A stretch of DNA of 64,000 nucleotides from Trichobilharzia szidati (Eukaryota > Platyhelminthes > Trematoda > Strigeidida > Schistosomatidae): assembly GCA_944472155.2 (NCBI GenBank), contig OX235272.1, positions 17,902,354 through 17,966,353 on the forward strand, written 5' to 3'. The notes beneath the pieces were generated by a model. That model was not told the origin of the DNA. It saw nothing but the letters and a program-made list of their open reading frames with translations, and did not search any database. Below are positions 32,655 through 42,909 of the stretch, one piece after another. The first letter of the stretch is position 1. Every line of letters begins with the position of its first letter. The position numbers and the translations under genes were made by a program.

Positions 32655-33960
32655 TTCACACACACTGTCTGCATTAACTGAGGTTCTAGGCAGCGTCCAA
32701 GAATTAGAAGAAGTCCTATCGGGTTGGTCTAAGTCACTGATCATCCCGATATACAAGAAGAGAGACAAGTCTTCTTGTGATAATCACAGAGGGATTAGCT
32801 TGACTAATATAGTATCTAAAGTCCTAGGCTCAATAATACTGCGTAGACTAAGTGGTGCTCGGGAGACACAAACACGAGAAAACCAGGCAGGTTTTAGGCC
32901 AGGAAGAGGGTGTATTGATCACATCTTCACCCTCGACAGATTCTAGAACATAGGCATTCCTACCGGCGTCCAACAATCACTATATTTCTTGACCTAAAGG
33001 CGACATTCGATTCTGTCGACCGAGAGGTTCTCTGGCGATGCTTGGCTGTAAAGGGAATGCCGAGAAAATACATTGCACTGATTAAGGCACTCTACTTGTA
33101 CTCATGCAGCCAGGTGAGAGCTTACAGCGAGTTGTCATCTGAAGTGGTGACGACTAGTGGCGTCCGTCAAGGATGCCCATTATCCCCATTTCTATTCAAT
33201 TTCATCATAGACGTACTAATGGACTTAACCCTAACTCACTTCAGAGACTCAGGGATTGACTTGCTACCAGGGAATAATCTCGTTGACTTAGAATATGCAG
33301 GCGATATAGTCCTTCTAGGTGAGGACGCTGACAAAATGCAGAGTCAGCCCCATCAGCCCCAACGGGTTGATCTCTGACGAAATCTCAGCACGAATACAGA
33401 GGGCTAGTTTCGCATATGCCAGTTTACGCCGTCTCTGGCGTAGACGTGATATCCGACTATCGACCAAGGGGCGTGTGTACTGCTCAGCAGTCCGCTCCGT
33501 CCTCGTTTATGGCTGTGAGACCTGGCCATTACGAGCGGAAGACATGAAAAGATTAGCTGTCTTTGATCACAGGTGTTTGCGTTCTATCTCCCGTGTGAAG
33601 TGGTATAATGGGGCGAGAAATATTGAGGTTAGCCATCAGTCGAGTGATAGGTAAGGCGGGGAAATCATTCGACGAGACTGTGAAATTACGTCGACTGAGA
33701 TGGCTAGGATATGTGCTGCGTATGCCTAGTCATCGCCTTCCTCGACAATGGGCAATGTTAGCTGATATAGGGCCAGGCTGGAAAAGAGCTAGCGGCGGTC
33801 AAACGAAAACATGGCACCAGTCAATGAAATCCACAACAGTTAGTCTAAGCCACGTAGGAAGGTGAAGACTTCCTGTTAGGGGTCCTCGGGACAGTAAAAA
33901 CCAATGGTTGTAATCAATTGGTGACATGGCTCAAAATCGTTCTCAGTGGTGCAGATGCAT
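32655..33960 (+). mobile_element. LINE-D, 5'-truncated with internal deletion
   Basis: Starts at a degenerate LSVLEEVLSGWSKSLIIPIYK-like region (near 32725) and continues through NHRGISLTNIVSK, ENQAGFRPGRGCIDHIFTL and a frameshifted motif A. Open frames follow (33042-33865). After the stop there is no recognised poly-A-like tail, so the 3' limit is approximate. Related to 18310-18975. Confidence 0.8.
33042..33865 (+). pseudogene. LINE-D reverse transcriptase and C-terminus
   Basis: Three overlapping open segments. 33042-33377: KGMPRKYIALIKALYL, GVRQGCPLSPFLFNFIIDV (motif B) and NLVDLEYAGDIVLLGEDAD. The catalytic YADD reads YAGD, so the first Asp is lost. Then an in-place deletion joins DKMQS directly to SPNGLISDEISARIQ, removing roughly 80-90 residues expected between them. 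33319-33654: RASFAYASLRRLWRRRDI, VRSVLVYGCETWPLRAED, LAVFDHRCLRSISRVKW. 33608-33865: KLRRLRWLGYVLRMPSHRL and GGQTKTWHQSMKST. Clade not assigned from sequence alone. Inactive. Confidence 0.78.
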
Positions 33961-34650
33961 CCACTCCTTGTGACTTATGATTTCCAGTGAAACTGTTTTG
34001 TTCTTCGTTATTACTATACCTTTGTCTCACACCTCTGTTTACTGTCTATATTATGCATTTCTCCTACTTTCTTCTGTTGCTTTGTGTGCTACGAGGAGGG
34101 AGTGTGGCGACTTGAACTGGTGCACATATGTGCAAAGTTCTATGTCGAAAACAGACAGACATGCTTAAGCTTAGCAGTTTGATTGGTAATATTCACAAAA
34201 CTCCATAGGCAAAAACTATGCATGCAGTGTTCAATAAAGTTAACAATGATAACAAGATAATTTTCTCGACGAGTGATCAATAATTTTTTTATTTTTACAA
34301 GTATTCGGTACATAATTCATTTTCATTCGTTTTCCCCTCTTTCTCCTTTTTAAAACTCTTAACTTTAAAGTATACTTCATACGGGCTTTCTGAATTTGTC
34401 GCTTTTAGGAATAATATTCCTGAAAATTATTTTTCTGAAAGCTACGTGTTTTTATAGATTACTTGAAACTACACAACCAAGTTTTAAAATCTGTCCAGTA
34501 TTTTTCTCCTTCCTGATTTTATAATTTCGTATATTTTGTCGCCAACTGATGTTGACAATGTACCTTCATTGGCAACTCTGCAAGCTTTCAGTAGGCTAAT
34601 TACCTGTGTAGCTTTGACGAGAATACTCCTGACTAACCTATTTCACTTGT
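33961..34650. other. No gene seen
   Basis: AT-rich 3' flank of LINE-D followed by unrecognised sequence; no coding signal. Confidence 0.4.
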
Positions 34651-34721
34651 ATTCATATATCTCGTAGGGATTTTGAACCTTTATTGAAGGCTTTAAACGA
34701 CCTTAAACAATCTACCTGTAT

Positions 34722-34955
34722 GTCGGTGGCCCAGCGGTTAGAACGCTCGCACATGGTCTGCGGTTCGATCCCCTGCCACCGACGCACTCCTTTACCTCGC
34801 TAAGCCAGAAATAGAGCTGGTAAAGAGGAAAGGTTGGGAGTGAGGCTAGCAACCCCATCCTGTAAAATAAACACTGCTACAGAAACTTCAAGCCACTAGC
34901 TTGAAGCCCTAAGTTCCACTGGGAACGTGAAGGAATAAAAGAAAAACAATCTGCC
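34722..34955 (+). mobile_element. SINE-1b (tRNA-like head, RTE-derived body and tail)
   Basis: Head: GTCGGTG at the start and CACCGAC near 34776 are complementary like a tRNA acceptor stem; AGCGGTTAGAAC and GGTTCGATCCCC are A- and B-box-like. Body: GTGAGGCTAGCAACCCCATC and CTGCTACAGAAACTTC match the 5' region of the RTE at 9940-10000 on its sense strand. Tail: AAGCCCTAAGTTCCACTGGG resembles the RTE 3' terminus. It is flanked by AACAATCTACCTGTA on the left and AACAATCTGCCTATA on the right, a target duplication with two differences. Confidence 0.8.
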
Positions 34956-35567
34956 TATAAACACGGTACATGTACTTTAGATGCTACTGTTGTCTTACAT
35001 CATAATATTGTCGCTAGTTTACACATAGGTGCTATTTAGGGTCGGTGTGTTCTTCCTAATTATACACATCTGCCTTCGACTCTGCACCTAAGCTCATTTT
35101 GTTATAAAGCTTGTTGTGACACAAGCATGGTGTCGGACTTGCTTTTCCGATAGAAAGCAGTATGCTGTATATAATAGGAAATCCTCCGCTGTTTTAATTA
35201 CTCTACCCAGTGTTCCTCAAGGTGTTGATCTCTCTCTCTCTCTGTATATTTCTGTTTTATTTCTTCTGATATGACTTGAGTCATTCTGATAATGATGAAG
35301 CCGATTTTGTTAAGTATGCTGATGATCTGATTGTTTCCATGCCTGTACTTCTCAGTCAGACTGTTCCAAAATGGATAGCTTTCTATTAGAAATCGGTCGT
35401 CAGTCGTCCTTGTCAAGTAGTCTCAAGCTATATCCCTCCAAATGTCGTTTTGTTAATTTCTTTTTCAGTCACAAACGTGATATGAATGAACCGGATCGTT
35501 AGCATGATTCAAGATCACAGAAGGCACTAAAGTTGAAATCAAATCGAATATTAGATACCCTGGATTA

Positions 35568-35805
35568 TATGGAGGATTTCATCATAAGCTGACATCAGTT
35601 AGAGAACCACTGGAAAACCTGGGGGTACTGTACAGCTGTTTCGTCGTATTTTGGGATTCTTCAGTAGTGCGCACCCACCGGGACTCGAACCCAGGACCTT
35701 CTGATTATAAGGCGAGCTCGTAGACCATTGAGCCACTGGGACACGATGATAGCCTCCATGCAATCAAACAAAATCCCTACAAAACCAATACTTGAAAACC
35801 CTGGA
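35568..35805 (-). repeat. S2 unit inserted in CR1, with 12-bp target duplication
   Basis: Minus strand, 5' to 3': AGTATTGGTTTTGTAGGG terminus, tRNA-like CTCAATGGTCTACGAGCTCG and GGGTTCGAGTCCC, GCACTA, CTGAAGA, ATCCCAAAATACGAC, GAAACAGCTGTACAGTACC, then the 3' end CTTATGATGAAATCC. ACCCTGGATTAT occurs on both sides (about 35556-35567 and 35806-35817) in the CR1 sequence. The unit is thus a mobile element of about 240 bp. CTGAAGA and GAAA are intact; stem I has two mismatches. Confidence 0.8.
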
Positions 35806-36689
35806 TTATGTCTTTCCTCTGATCTTTCCTGGCTTTCCCGGATCATGTAAACTTCTAATCTAATCTTCTCTTCCATGTAAGGGAGTTAAAACAATCTGGT
35901 ATCACTCAGTCTCGACATTTACAACTGGCTTATTCATATATTTTATCTCTTCTTCTTTACTGTTCCCCGATAATCTTTCTTGAGCCACTTAAGAAATACT
36001 TTGTTACACTGCGAAGGGTATTAAAAGCTGTCGATAAGGCAAATGGGGTGCTGCAACACTAACTCTTCAATGCTGAGTTGTGAACGAATAACTGAATTCA
36101 TGCAAAAAATTCTCTAAGAGACATCCTGTCGGACTCTGAGCACCGTCTCTATACACATTTCTCCCCTTACGTCTCATTAGGTAGGCTTGAGGGCAATGAT
36201 AAGAGACTTCACATTCGGAAAAAAAACTCAACAATAAAACTTATTTATCAAGCATTTTATGGGATGAGAAATGTGTTAGACATCAAACCAATAACTTACT
36301 GTGAGACAGTAAGTAAACGCCCTTTTTTATTTCTACTATTATTAGTATATTTTTATCACTATTCAACTAATTTTTAATTTCACATTTGTATTTTTATTGG
36401 CAATATTATTAATGTAAGTACCCTATAAATTATTTCCCACCTAATATTAGATAAAATATTGTAATATATGCTTGAAGTTCTACAATGTTTTTAAAGTACT
36501 ATGTGGAATGAAGCCATTATTATATTATTATTATTACTCTGAAGTTTATTCTTTGAACTCAGATTATCGTAAATAGATCTACATAGAAAAATCGAATATT
36601 TCTCAGCATTCCATAAAAGAAGCTAAATTCGACATTCTAATTTTGGGTTCTGCGAAGAGATATTTACTTATTTCAACATAGATTTTGTC

Positions 36690-36900
36690 ATAAACCAGCA
36701 CATCAGTTAGAGAATCACTGATAACCAGAATGTTCTGAATAGTTCTCCCTGGTTTAGGAATTTTCAGCATCATTCACTTCGTATACGATTTGACTAGTGA
36801 ATTAACTGCACTCATCGCCCCTGAGAAGTCCCAGAATAAGACGAAATAACACTCCAGTGCTCCTTGGTTTTCGGTGATTCTTGAACTGATGTCAAGTATT
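36690..36900. repeat. S2 short inverted pair
   Basis: The left part is antisense (CACATCAGTTAGAGAATCAC... TTTAGGAATTTTCAGC) and the right part sense (CTGAGAAGTCCCAGAATAAG, GACGAAATAACACTCCAG... CTTGAACTGATGTC). Heads are largely deleted, leaving the two 3' halves facing outwards. Confidence 0.55.
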
Positions 36901-37189
36901 GCCAATTGCGACAGGATCGTAAGTAACCATTCCAATAAACAACTCTTCGAAACTTTTCCAATATTTTCATCAATATTATGTTACAGTCATTTTATAAACT
37001 GAAATGTAGGATACTTTCAGAGACCAGTACATTATTATTCTTCCTCATTTTTCATTTTCAAGGGGTCATTATTAATTGAACACATCATAGAATAAAAATA
37101 AAATAAAAATGCCACAGTTGGACCCCTAGTTGACTCATAACCGTATATCGATGAAAAGTAGTCAACTAATAGAAAAGATATTCAAGTGT

Positions 37190-37400
37190 TGGTTTGTAGG
37201 GATTTGATTGGTTAAAGGATTTCATCATGAGGTGACATTAGTTAGAGAACCACTGGAAGACCTGGGAGTACTGAACAGCTGTTTCGTCTTAGTTTAGGAC
37301 TCTTCAGCAGCACGCACCCACTGGGATTCGAACCCAGGACCTTCTGGTTACAAGGCTAGCTCGTATACCATTAAGAGACTTCCAATAGCACCCACACTGG
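37190..37400 (-). repeat. S2 unit, subfamily A, minus strand
   Basis: The left edge reads AGTGTTGGTTTGTAGGGATT, then the complement of the S2 3' end, the hammerhead (see 37264-37317) and the tRNA-like head (GGGTTCGAATCCCAGTGGG). The 5' edge fades after about 37390. Confidence 0.75.
37264..37317 (-). ncRNA. Intact minimal type I hammerhead core in S2
   Basis: On the minus strand: GTGCTG, CTGAAGA, GTCCTAAACTAAGAC, GAAA, CAGCTGTT, CAGTAC. All core positions are canonical (CUGANGA; GAAA; GUU cleavage triplet). The first and last hexamers pair as stem I (one G-U), GUC/GAC with flanks form stem II (a C-A mismatch in one pair), and the ACAGCUGU palindrome gives a short stem III typical of ribozymes that act as dimers. 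This is the only S2 copy here in which every core base is intact. Confidence 0.6.
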
Positions 37401-37504
37401 TTTTCAGTGTTTCTACTTTGTCTTCTATAAGTAACATACCAAAGAATGAAAAAGAAACGGCTGAAAAATCTTCATCATGATCAATTCACTCTTACTCTCA
37501 AGAG

Positions 37505-37900
37505 ATGGTGTTCAGAGATTTGATTGGTTTCAAGATTTCATCAAGAGCTGACATCGGTTAAAGAACCATTGGAAAACCTTCAGGGAGTACTGGATAGCTA
37601 TTCTATTCTGGCTCGGAACTCCTCATTAGTATGCATCCTCCAGGGTTTGAAAGCAGGACCCTCCAGCTGCAAGGCGAGCTCGTAGAACATTAAGCTATAG
37701 GGACCTGATCCATTGGCTCATATTCCAACCTGTGCCAATTGACCAGATGGTGTGAGCACCAGCCAGTATCATAGGCTAGTATTTATCCTAACAGCCGACC
37801 TGGAATTCATGGGCCACTGGTTTGGGTCCCTATGGTTTAATGGTCTACGAGCTCGCTCTAACCGATGTCAGCCCATGACGTGATCCTGTAATCATTATTA
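37505..37900. repeat. S2 pair: minus-strand unit then deleted plus-strand unit
   Basis: 37505-37750 is a minus-strand S2 (GATTTGATTGG edge, decayed core, GGGTTTGAAAGC B box). 37800-37880 is a plus-strand S2 that jumps from CTACGAGCTCGC straight to ACCGATGTCAGC, losing the B box and hammerhead. Confidence 0.55.
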
Positions 37901-38365
37901 CTTGTTGTTATTTGTTTATAAGCTATTCAGTCGAGTGACTTCAGCTAGCAAGATAGATAAATGTCTATAGATCAATTAAATTTACTTCATTGGTTGGAAA
38001 ACACTTTACAATGATGAAATGAATGACAGTTTTTAAATCCTCATTCTCTTTTCGACAGCTCAGTGGTTCTCTCAGGATAACAGCTAAGCATACTTGTCAT
38101 GTGCTGAAATCAATGAACCATTTGGGTATACACATAATGTATAAGTGCTCAGTACAAAATTATGTCCAATCAGAAGACAATTTGAATATATGTTAATGCA
38201 TATTAAACTCAACTCAATTTAGGCATAAATGTTTACTCAATAAATCGAATTGGTTCCATATGAAACATACGACCGACCATAGTACAGCTTAAAATCAATA
38301 TAATAATTAATAGAAATGGAGCAGCACCGAAAACTGTTTGCATGATTTGTGACAAATCTTTGTTC
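37900..38365. other. No gene seen
   Basis: AT-rich sequence, no coding region or repeat recognised. Confidence 0.4.
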
Positions 38366-38880
38366 ACAATTTTCTTGGGTTTCAAATGTAACACAGGGCT
38401 TTAACAGAACGTCTTCATTTAACAGTGTTCTCTACAGTCCTCTTTAGCCAACTCCACTAATGGCCATAAGCTCCTGTCTTTTCCTCACATGACCCATGCT
38501 CAACTCACAGTTTCCCATTCACCTTCCACTCGTTAACCCGAAGCACGATTTGACTCAACAGTCTTCCCGGTGTGTGTCCGGTCTATCAGCATATCCTTCG
38601 GCATATTTATCGATCAACAGGTTCATGTCTGGGTTGTTGTCAGAGTTCCCTGTCGCTCATCCTTTCTGGCCTGTCTATCTGATCTTCAGTAGGTAGCGAA
38701 GCCAGCTGTGACTGCATGTTTTTAGTGACGCTCATGGTGAGTCTCTGAAATGTATAGAATCCCTCAGTGATTTGACATTAGTGTTGGGAATCGGCATCTT
38801 GTCCTTTATGCCGATCACTCACAAAAAGAGGTGTGGTTTCATCATCCCGAGATCCCGTAAAACAAATCAGGGGAAATTCC
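38365..38880 (-). mobile_element. RTE-like LINE, old 3' fragment
   Basis: The minus-strand arrangement parallels the RTE 3' third (GGGTTTCAAATGTAACACAGG end, CTTTCTGGCCTGTCTATCTG and GACATTAGTGTTGGGAATC segments) with low identity. No open frame. Confidence 0.5.
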
Positions 38881-39048
38881 TTCTGGTAATTGAGTTTTAA
38901 AAGGCTACTTGCTTGAAGTAAATCATTTAGGAGTATGAAACTAAAATTTTTTTAAAATTTTCCAGGCTTTGGATGATATATATATGTGCTACCGTTTGAT
39001 AGGACGAGTGGCGCTCCCTAGCTAGCTAAGGATGACCGAAACATCGAA

Positions 39049-40117
39049 GAAATTAATGTCATTTGAAGATAGTAAGTCATGTAGAAAGAAAGAAAAGAGA
39101 AGTGGGGAGAGTACAGCGCCATGGGGAACTCCGGCTTCAGTGAGTACAGCAGAGGATGATTTACCTTTGTATACGGTGTACTGCATTCTGTTAGAGAAGT
39201 AGGAATGCAGCCAGTTAGTGATCCAGGACTCGGTTTTTGTCAAAGAGAGCTTATTTAGCAGGAGACATCTAGGAACAGAGTCGTAAGCTGAAGTGAAATC
39301 AAGAAACGTGCAGCAGACGTATTTGGCACCTTTATCTAATGATGGGACGATGTTGTTGTGTAAGACAGCTACAGCGTCTAAAGTGCTCCTACCCTGTCTA
39401 TAGGAAAATTGTTTGGGGTCTTCGAAGTTTTTAAGAGAGGGTTCAAGTCTGAGAAGTATTAGTTTTTCCATAATCTTTAGAAACGGGGAAGTGATGGCAA
39501 TGGGTCTAAATTTTTACATTCTTGCCGTTTCAAGTTTTAGGGACAGGGAAACTTTTGATGTCTTTCCATGCGTCAGGTACGATATTTTTGGAGAAAGAGG
39601 CATTTAGGATGTTGGTTAATGGAGAACACAACGCATCTGCACATTGTTTTAGAACATATGTAGGTATACCGCCAGAGCCAAGGCTACGTGAGGGCTTGAG
39701 CGTTTTAAGACATTTTAGGCGTGACACCTATAATTCATTAAATAGTCAGTAGTACAACTGGACCTCGTCTTTCCGACTCATATCATTTGTAGGTACAACA
39801 TTTTCTTTCTTTCTTTTCCTCTTCTCTCTCTTTTTTTCTTTCTTTTTTTCCGTTATGTGCTACCTTGTTTCTTTCTCTCGCTAATACCAGTAAATATGAC
39901 AGCTCCCACTTTTTTAACACCTTCAAACACTGTTCAACTTTGGCTTTGCTACCGACATGCCAATATGTTGTTGTCATAATGAACTGTGATTTCCTTAATC
40001 TTTGTAGAATTCTATTTATTGATAATGTACTAACTGGATGCAATACTGTAGTAAAAATGCTGAGAATTCCATTCTGTATCACAAGTACTGTTTTGGAATA
40101 AAGCAAATTATTATTAT
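39049..40117. mobile_element. CR1-C LINE with 5' inversion (twin-priming structure)
   Basis: 39049-39727 is minus strand: reverse transcriptase from SRLKCLKTLKPSRSLGSGGI (39727-39530) into LEPSLKNFEDPKQFSYRQGR, FLDFTSAYDSVPR and GVPHGAVLSPLLFSFFLHDL (39471-39080). 39718-40117 is plus strand: the extreme ORF2 end (RDTYNSLNSQ), the UTR and the GGAATAAAGC/ATT terminus. The two halves meet at the shared AGGCGTGAC. The intervening YADD region and C-terminus are missing. A one-base shift splits the minus-strand coding near 39500. Confidence 0.85.
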
Positions 40118-40119
40118 TA

Positions 40120-40900
40120 AAGAAAAATTTCCATCGCTCAAAGTTACACTTTAATGCTCAGCAAGACAAAACAGTTCTGTGAATCGCTATTTATGCGTCC
40201 TTGATCAGGCTAGCGAATACTTCTCATGAAGGTTGCCTTCAGTTACTCATATCAATGTATGGGGTTGGTGAGAGTATTCTACCTATGAGACACCAATATA
40301 TCTATCTCACCTCTGAATACACTGGTTTTCTAAATAAATCACTGATGAATTTCCACCTTGAACCACACACTTTTCAAAGGACGACTTTCAATTCTTTACC
40401 CTTCTAAATAAAATGAATGCAGTTAGTTATGTTCTCTTTTATTTTCATCTATTTTCACATTTCCTATTATTATTATTATGTGAGGTAATAAATTATCACT
40501 AAGTCAAGTGGATAAAGGATAATTAAATCAGTAAAAGGGGCAATACTAGACTTTTATTCAATAAGTCTCTCTCTATCATCAACTTTCAATTGCAGACTTC
40601 TCCAAGTACCTCATAATTGTTCACATGACATATAAGTGGTTATATTTGACCTCGTTTTGTTTTATAGCCCAACTCATTCATTAGTCATTGAAAAAGATTC
40701 GGATTACCTTTTATCTAACTCCACTGTTAGACTAATTTTGACCTAATTAATTAAAATATCTCGGTTCATTTTATACTGAATGAAAATATCAGTGTAAATT
40801 AGGTTGAACTATAGAATAAATTAAGAGATACTTCACTACCTCAGTAGATTAATTCAACAGTGAGAAATTAGGATAAAACAACCTTTGCGAAATAAATCAT
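40120..40900. other. No gene seen
   Basis: AT-rich sequence without repeats or coding regions that I recognise. Confidence 0.4.
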
Positions 40901-40904
40901 TTTT

Positions 40905-41400
40905 TACGAGTCGATCACGGACTGATATCAGTTAGAGAACCATTGAAAACCAGCACTGGAGTACTGGACAGCTGCTGTTTCATCCTAGTTTGGGAATCAT
41001 CGGCAGTACGCACCCACTGAGATTCGAACCCAGGACCTTCCGCTTACAAGGCAAGCTGGCTCGTATACCAATCACCCTCTGGGAACCGATTCAATGGCTC
41101 ATGAATTCTAACTTCTATTAATTCGTGATTTAGCGCGACCCAAACCGTTGTCGTTGGTGGGAAATCCATCCACACACGTGACATCTAATTGGACGTTACT
41201 GGTCACGACTTCTCACTAGAACTCCAGGAAGCTCCATCCTGTAGCAAGTCCCAGTGGGTGCGCACTACCGATGATTCCCAAACTAGGATGAAGCAGCAGC
41301 TGTCCAGTACTCCCTGGTTTTCAATGGTTCTCTAAATAATATCAGTCCGTGATCAACTCGTAAAACATAACTAATCCTCACAAACCAAAACTATAGAAAA
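40905..41400. repeat. S2 subfamily B head-to-head inverted pair, ~500 bp
   Basis: Minus-strand unit from 40905 (ACGAGTCGATCACGG) through hammerhead (CCGATGATTCCC core) and tRNA-like head (GGGTTCGAATCTCAG), to the body near 41225. A plus-strand 3' half (GTGGGTGCGCACTACCGATG, CAGCTGTCCAGTACTCC) follows, ending CCGTGATCAACTCGT near 41360. The plus-strand head is missing. The outer 3' ends match across the centre. Confidence 0.7.
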
Positions 41401-41424
41401 TAAATCATTATAAAGTTATTTTGG

Positions 41425-41780
41425 TTGATGCTGACCAGCAATGGAGTCCAGTTTTGCGTATTTCGCCCCATTTGCGATTCGTCATCTGTGTGTACCTACA
41501 CTCCCAGCTGGGAATGGTGTTCTCAGTGAGACTGAAAACCTTGAACTTATGCTTTAAAATGCCAAACTAGGGTTTCTAATCTCAGTGAGAACGTCATCAC
41601 TCACTGGAAGTGTAGGTGCTTACAAATGATGAATCGCAGATAGGACAAGGAAAGCATCCTGGACTCCCCTGCTAGTCAGCATCAACCAAAAAATAACTTA
41701 ACGTTAATCTCAAGACGAGGTCAAAGACCCAGAAACCGAGCATTTCAGTTCAATAAAATGAACCAACAGGGAAGCAAATC
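41425..41780. repeat. Sm-alpha-like inverted pair
   Basis: Left half antisense (GATGCTGACCAGCAATGGAGT, then TTTCGCCCCATTTGCGATTC) and right half sense (ACAAATGATGAATCGCAGAT, AGGACAAGGAAAGCATCCTG, GACTCCCCTGCTAGTCAGCA), forming a long hairpin. Both hammerhead cores are decayed (GAAA region lost or altered). The right flank (CCGAGCATTTCAGTTCAATA) matches the Sm-alpha-like flank at 55520. Confidence 0.6.
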
Positions 41781-41854
41781 AACCCAAAAATAAGTTATTA
41801 TATTACTCAATACATTTGTGTTTCTGTAGTAGCTCAGTAGTAACTCATTTGATT

Positions 41855-42578
41855 ACAGCATGAGGTGACGTCAATCACCATCAACGGGAGGGATTTGAAA
41901 GAGGTGACTTCATTCACTCACTTATCTAGGCAGCATTGTCTCAACTACAGGCAGGTGGAACAGACGAGGATGTCAAATCGAGAATCGGGAAGGCGAGGAA
42001 CACATTCATCAACCTCAAACCAATCTGGAAATCTTCCGCTGTCACTCAACTCAGCATCAACAACAAAATTCGTATTTTCAATACAAACGTCAAGTCAGTC
42101 AGTTCTTCTATACGGATGGATCAGAAACTTGACGGCGGGTCACAAAGAATGAGCATTTCCAACAGCCTATTGCAGACCTTTATCAACAACTAACTGTCTT
42201 CGCTGGCTCTATACTCAAGATTGGATGGCCGGAAAGAACAAGAACCAACAAGAAACAAACTATGGGAAGAAACAAAACAAGAACCAATCGGCCAACAAAT
42301 ATGCAGGAGAAAGTGGAGATGGATTGGACACTCACTCGCTGAGGGGGCTACTCGCTGGGTGACATCGCGCGTCAGGCCATAGCTCGAGTGGGACCCGATA
42401 AGGAAGAGGTGAGTTGGACGTCAGTGCAAAGGTGACATGGAGGACATCGTGTGAAGAAGAGTTGAAACAGTATGGACTAAGATGGATGCAGGTGAAAAGT
42501 ACAGTAGAAGACAGAAGCAAGTGGAGACGTGTGAATGAAACCCTATGTTCCACTAAGAACTCAAGGGAACGTTAATAA
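41855..42578 (+). mobile_element. RTE-2 LINE, 5'-truncated
   Basis: Plus strand from SITINGRDLKEVTSFTHL (41867) through NNKIRIFNTNVKSV and IGRTRTNRPTNMQEKVEMDW-like coding. The end lies near TRNSREC/TLCSTKN at 42545, with AAT repeats to 42590. Frameshifts break it. It carries only the C-terminal third of ORF2. Confidence 0.82.
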
Positions 42579-42589
42579 TAATAATAATG

Positions 42590-42730
42590 AGGTGATGTGG
42601 GTTCAAATTACTCAGAGAAAATCAATTCCGTTGTGTTAACAGATACGCCTTGTTAACGAGTGCCAACGAGCATTCAGATCTAAGTCCAGGGCTTCCTGAT
42701 GATTATCCCCAATCGTCTAACACCACTTAA
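42590..42730 (+). repeat. SINE-3 fragment
   Basis: The 3' two thirds of SINE-3 (GGGTTCAAATTACTCAGAG, ACAGATACGCCTTGTTAACG, GGCTTCCTGATGATTATCCC) immediately after the RTE AAT tail; the A-box side is missing. Confidence 0.5.
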
Positions 42731-42909
42731 ATGGCTCTCATCTACAAAAATCACATTTTTCACCTTACATAAATTATATACGATAAGCCAATGCTTTGGC
42801 TTCAGTATATTCCAGTTCTGGAAAGCCTGTCTTACCGATGTATATGGACATATACGTTACGGTAAATTTTTCAGATTATAAGATTTTATAGAGATTTGGA
42901 TTAATCTCA

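Larger units (their letters stand above)
34650..36535 (+). mobile_element. CR1 LINE, interrupted by two small elements
   Basis: Heavily decayed CR1-type ORF2. After an opening segment comes FAFDSAPKLILL-like coding near 35070, FVKYADDLIVSMP near 35310 (YADD retained), then LDPTKC-like coding near 35440 and a C-terminal part near 36000-36290. The element ends with GTGGAATGAAGCC and an ATT repeat at 36535. SINE-1b sits at 34722-34955 and an S2 unit at 35568-35805, each flanked by target-site duplications, so this CR1 is older than both. Confidence 0.75.

Noticed and set aside
34722..34790. tRNA gene
   Set aside because: A 7-bp acceptor-like stem is present, but the T-stem pairs poorly, the insert is flanked by a target duplication and fused to RTE sequence.
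40905..41400. Classical DNA transposon with terminal inverted repeats
   Set aside because: The inverted ends are whole half-units with ribozyme and tRNA-like parts, no transposase is present, and no short fixed target duplication is visible; left as an S2 inverted pair.
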